Shown here one piece after another: positions 60,997 to 64,000 of a DNA stretch of 64,000 nucleotides (the first letter of the stretch is position 1; each line of letters opens with the position of its first letter). Both the position numbers and the translations under genes were made by a program. A model generated the notes under the pieces. It ran no database searches and had not been told where the DNA came from. It saw only the letters and a list, made by a program, of their open reading frames with translations. This stretch comes from Emergomyces orientalis (lineage: Eukaryota > Ascomycota > Eurotiomycetes > Onygenales > Ajellomycetaceae), in NCBI GenBank assembly GCA_002110485.1, contig MOWL01000068.1, positions 930,001-994,000 on the forward strand. Reading direction: 5' to 3'.

Positions 60997-62870
60997 ATTC
61001 TTGACCAAGCAAGATTCCTCGTTTTACCAGTGGGTAAATGCGTCCAAGCCCTTTTTACCTCCATTGCGATACCCCTATCCCTACCCCTACCCCTCCCCTT
61101 TGTCATCTAGCGTCCGGCATGTGCAAACGCGTGGAGCATGCTTTCGATCTAATATACTGCAACCTCCCCTTCCTCGCCCTTTCTTGTATGTCAGTTTGTT
61201 TACTTTTCACGTTATTGTTTACGGTTCCTTTTCTTCTTATCCCTTCTTCTTTCGTATTTGGCAAAAACTAAAATAAGGATTTTCAACGGATATCTCAACA
61301 ACTTGGCGGATATTGGTTTAATATAACATACTTCTATGGCTACTGGAGTTAATTTTTCTCCCTTCGATTTTACCTCATTTTTCTCGCATATTTTTACTTT
61401 TCTTTCCTTTTTCGGCTGTGCTGTGTAGTATACTATTGGTAGAGAATGACAGTTTGTATTTACGATTAACCAATGCTCTACAATATCACGGTTGAAAGCT
61501 GTATGTTGTTGGTAGTTGTTCGTGTGGTTCATTATTTTACTTTACTTTCTTCCATAATCCAGCCCTTCCCAAGCCCTATGACATCATCCAGTGAAATTTA
61601 ATTTTAGAATTGTCACGTGTGACTTGTCTCATAGAGCCGCTCTGTTTGTACGGAATATAATCACGCTAGCCATCGATTGGACGAGGTGAATTTCCTTTGA
61701 TGTTTCAAATAACACAACAAACAACGAACAGCGAACAACGACGACAACGACAATCAGAGGATATGAATAGCCATTGAGCGGCTACTATTCACTGGGCCAG
61801 CTACAAAGGATCAAGAATCCCGCCGGAAACTGGAATTATCCTGAAACATCGGATTATGTCACGGGAAATCCCATCCATATCTGACAATGTTTGTTATGGT
61901 GTTGCTGCTGCTGCTGCTGTAGGCGCTGTGTGGGTTTCAGGGCAAAATAGAATCGGGTACCAACTGTTGGCGCCTGGCTATGAAATGGATACGGAAGCCC
62001 CCAGTCGCAGATATGCTCAGACCTTTCAGATCTCCAGTTTATGATTTGTCTGGTGGAGTTTTTCTTAACAGCGCCGGCCCCTAAATGGGCGCCAACATGC
62101 TATTTTGAGAGTGCCGCCTTACACAACAGAGCTGACCCACTAGATGCCTGCGAATGCTTGAGCGGATTCAATTCTTCAGACACTTTAAATCTGTTTCAAA
62201 ACGATACGGTGGCTACTTATTTGCTCACAGAGTGCCTACAGCGAAATAAAGAATGCTTGTCACCACAGAGCTTACGTTCTTTCCTTTGGCTGAAGCTCTG
62301 CGGGGAATTCTATAGATTTTTGGCATGTAACGGTGATCGCTGAGCCCCGCTAGTGGGTTTTTTTTTTTTTTTTTTTTTGGCTGCCCCCGAATATATGGTT
62401 TGTTGACTGCCCCCTTGTGTTGGCATTCACTTCTCAATCTTAACAACAGCATTCTATTCCTTCTCATTGTTTTTTTTCTTCTTGGTTGTGCTCTCTTATT
62501 TTTATTTCTTTATCCTTTAACGGATTTCTTTTGTTTTTCATTTTTGGCTGGCCCATTCAATAGACTGAATAGACAACAATAACCATCTCGAATCACTTCG
62601 GGAACAATTCTTTTTGATATACTTCTACAAAATTCTACTATCCCTTCACTTCTTGTGTATCTTCCTTCTGTTTCTCTCCGTTATTGAAATCCTACCTCTT
62701 TTACTTTCTATTTCTTTTAATACCTTCATTCTTCAATTTTCTTTCTTAAAGCCTTCTCATACCTACCAAACCAAGAAGCCCCAACCACTCCCCCCCAGCA
62801 CGGCCAACCCCCAACCAACATACGCAGCGCTGGCCGCGACCAGTTATTTGCCCCATTTAACCCACCTATC
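60997..62870. other. Intergenic: KH gene 3' region and PRM1 promoter
   Basis: About 1.9 kb. Begins with the C-rich tract at 61071-61098. CAA-rich sequence at 61705-61756 precedes a 62-codon frame (61856-62044) that has one hydrophobic stretch but no other support. A long T run lies at about 62358-62379. The last 150 bases before PRM1 are C/A-rich, typical of a fungal 5' untranslated region. Confidence 0.45.
61071..61098. repeat. C-rich tract with CCCTA-like units (G4-forming complement)
   Basis: Five runs of three or four C separated by short TA or T spacers, in the probable 3' untranslated region of the KH gene. The opposite strand meets the simple pattern for a G-quadruplex. It resembles telomeric repeats only loosely and is far from any chromosome end signal in this window. 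Confidence 0.6.
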
Positions 62871-64000
62871 ATGAAATTCTCACGATTCATTCCACGGTCA
62901 CGGACCCCAGGTCTGCCTCCATACGGCGAGCAAGATCCTAATGCATTCGAAAATGGTTACCGGCCATCACCTCCCCCGGGCGCTATTACTCCTTACCTCG
63001 GACTGCGATCTCGTTTATCACAAGTTTGGTTCAACCGATGGACCATACTACTACTTCTCATTCTCGCTCGACTACTCATATCTATCGGCTCACTAAATGG
63101 GAACCTGGCCTCCGCAAAGAGAGAAGCTCTATCTGCTTGCACGAGCGTGGAATCCATGGGTAGCGCCATGGCTTCGATGCCTCATTATATGTCTAGGGGA
63201 GTCAATGAATTGACTGCGTCAGGGGTGGAGAAGGCTATCAATGGACTTATGTCGATGCTAGAACTTACTGTTACCGGAGTTGAGGAGATATTTGTATTCT
63301 TCGTCAACGTCATGACCCAGACGTACCTCTGCCTTATCACGCTTGTTGTTTCTGGGATGATGAATGCTGCTATCGACGTCCTCAAGAAGGCGACTGAGTT
63401 TATTGATGATGTGGCAGGCAGGATCGGAAACTCAATCAACGAAGGGATCGACACAATCCAGAAAGCACTAGATGGGTTTGGTGGTTTGATAAATAACCTT
63501 GGGGCTGACCTTCCTAGATTAGACCTTGGTGGCCCAATCAAGGAGCTAGAAAACCTGTCACTACCAGACTCTTTGACTGACGACTTGAATAAGCTAAAAG
63601 ACCAAATCCCGAACTTTGAGGATGTCAACAATTTTACGAACAATGCGCTCCGCACGCCATTCGAGCTTGTGAAGAAGCTCATCAGAGATGAGATAGACGA
63701 GTACAAATTCGACCGATCTGCCTTTCCCATACCGTTGAAGGAGCAACTTAGTTTCTGCGATGACAACGATGGTATCCATTCATTCTTCAACAACCTGGCG
63801 TCGCTTATTGGGACCGCCAAAAAAATATTCATTGGCGTATTGGTTGTCAGCGCGATACTAGTCTGTGTGCCGATGGCATACCGTGAAATGCGATCCTGGC
63901 GCGCTATGAAAGAGCGGTCTTCTTTGGTGCGAAGCGATGCCCATGACCCCATGGATGTTGTATACATCGTTTCGCGACCCTTCACCTCAACAACAGGCCT
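62871..64000 (+). CDS. PRM1: Prm1 plasma-membrane fusion protein (3' partial)
   Basis: Multi-span membrane protein that promotes plasma membrane fusion during mating or hyphal fusion. The frame from the ATG at 62871 stays open for 376 codons to the window end, so the C-terminal part is missing. The start MKFSRFIPRSRTPGLPPYG and ITPYLGLRSRLSQVWFNRWT fit fungal Prm1. Hydrophobic segments at about 57-76, 139-168 and 318-337 match the family's first three membrane spans. Between spans 2 and 3 is the long extracellular helical region with LDLGGPIKELENLSLPDSL and a conserved-type cysteine in LSFCDDND. N-glycosylation sequons (NLS, NFT) occur in this loop. No intron is seen in this part. Confidence 0.92.
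   Translation, partial: MKFSRFIPRSRTPGLPPYGEQDPNAFENGYRPSPPPGAITPYLGLRSRLSQVWFNRWTILLLLILARLLISIGSLNGNLASAKREALSACTSVESMGSAMASMPHYMSRGVNELTASGVEKAINGLMSMLELTVTGVEEIFVFFVNVMTQTYLCLITLVVSGMMNAAIDVLKKATEFIDDVAGRIGNSINEGIDTIQKALDGFGGLINNLGADLPRLDLGGPIKELENLSLPDSLTDDLNKLKDQIPNFEDVNNFTNNALRTPFELVKKLIRDEIDEYKFDRSAFPIPLKEQLSFCDDNDGIHSFFNNLASLIGTAKKIFIGVLVVSAILVCVPMAYREMRSWRAMKERSSLVRSDAHDPMDVVYIVSRPFTSTTG

Noticed and set aside
61856..62044. 62-codon frame with an alanine-rich hydrophobic stretch
   Set aside because: A CAA-rich leader upstream is suggestive, but length, lack of motif and lack of splice support are too weak.
1..64000. tRNA genes, LTRs, transposase or reverse transcriptase motifs, CRISPR arrays
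   Set aside because: Looked for A/B-box pairs, terminal repeats and catalytic motifs by eye and found none that held up; a tRNA scan and repeat search would be decisive.

Overview
This window is nuclear DNA of a filamentous ascomycete. The genes carry short GT-AG introns (mostly 45-120 bp, often with a CTAAC or CTGAC branch point). The gene set is typical of Eurotiomycetes: a SonB-type Nup98/Nup96 polyprotein, FacA acetyl-CoA synthetase, an ADM-type ADAM protease, Prm1 and Mug190. Protein wording and long simple-sequence-rich intergenic stretches make an Onygenales member (Ajellomycetaceae-like) likely, but the species call is inference.

Layout. 1-4.4 kb: 3' part of a SAPS-domain Sit4-associated protein, with a possible alternative last exon. 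5.1-6.9 kb: complex I 51-kDa subunit. 8.0-15.3 kb (minus): seven-exon Nup98/Nup96 gene. 16.5-18.9 kb (minus): facA. 18.9-25.25 kb: gene-poor, with one convincing coding-like fragment. 25.25-26.2 kb (minus): Get2. 27.3-31.3 kb: Mug190-like SMP/C2 lipid-transfer protein. 31.3-38.7 kb: microsatellite-rich DNA around one unknown serine-rich protein (34.1-35.7 kb, minus). 38.7-41.6 kb: DNA polymerase iota. 41.6-45.8 kb: intergenic, with a spliced coding-like relic on the minus strand. 45.8-48.5 kb: ADAM metalloprotease. 49.8-50.6 kb (minus): centrin with an unusual insertion. 51.5-53.7 kb (minus): zinc-cluster protein. 54.35-56.0 kb (minus): Mgs1/WRNIP1 ATPase. 56.4-58.3 kb: Bna3-type aminotransferase. 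58.9-61.0 kb: triple-KH RNA-binding protein. 62.9 kb to the end: 5' part of Prm1.

The genes are housekeeping and cell-biology functions, not a biosynthetic or defence cluster. Two encode damage-tolerance factors with ubiquitin-binding-type zinc fingers (polymerase iota and Mgs1), and two act in ER membrane biology (Get2 and the tricalbin-like protein). Exon borders were derived by hand from splice consensus plus reading-phase agreement; every multi-exon model below keeps an open frame across all joins. I found no tRNA, rRNA, CRISPR array or intact transposon. The points most worth following are the polymerase iota with a polymerase-eta-like UBZ3 finger, the threonine at the Nup98 self-cleavage site, the stop-free 69-nt intron inside a KH-domain GXXG loop, and the centrin EF-hand insertion.
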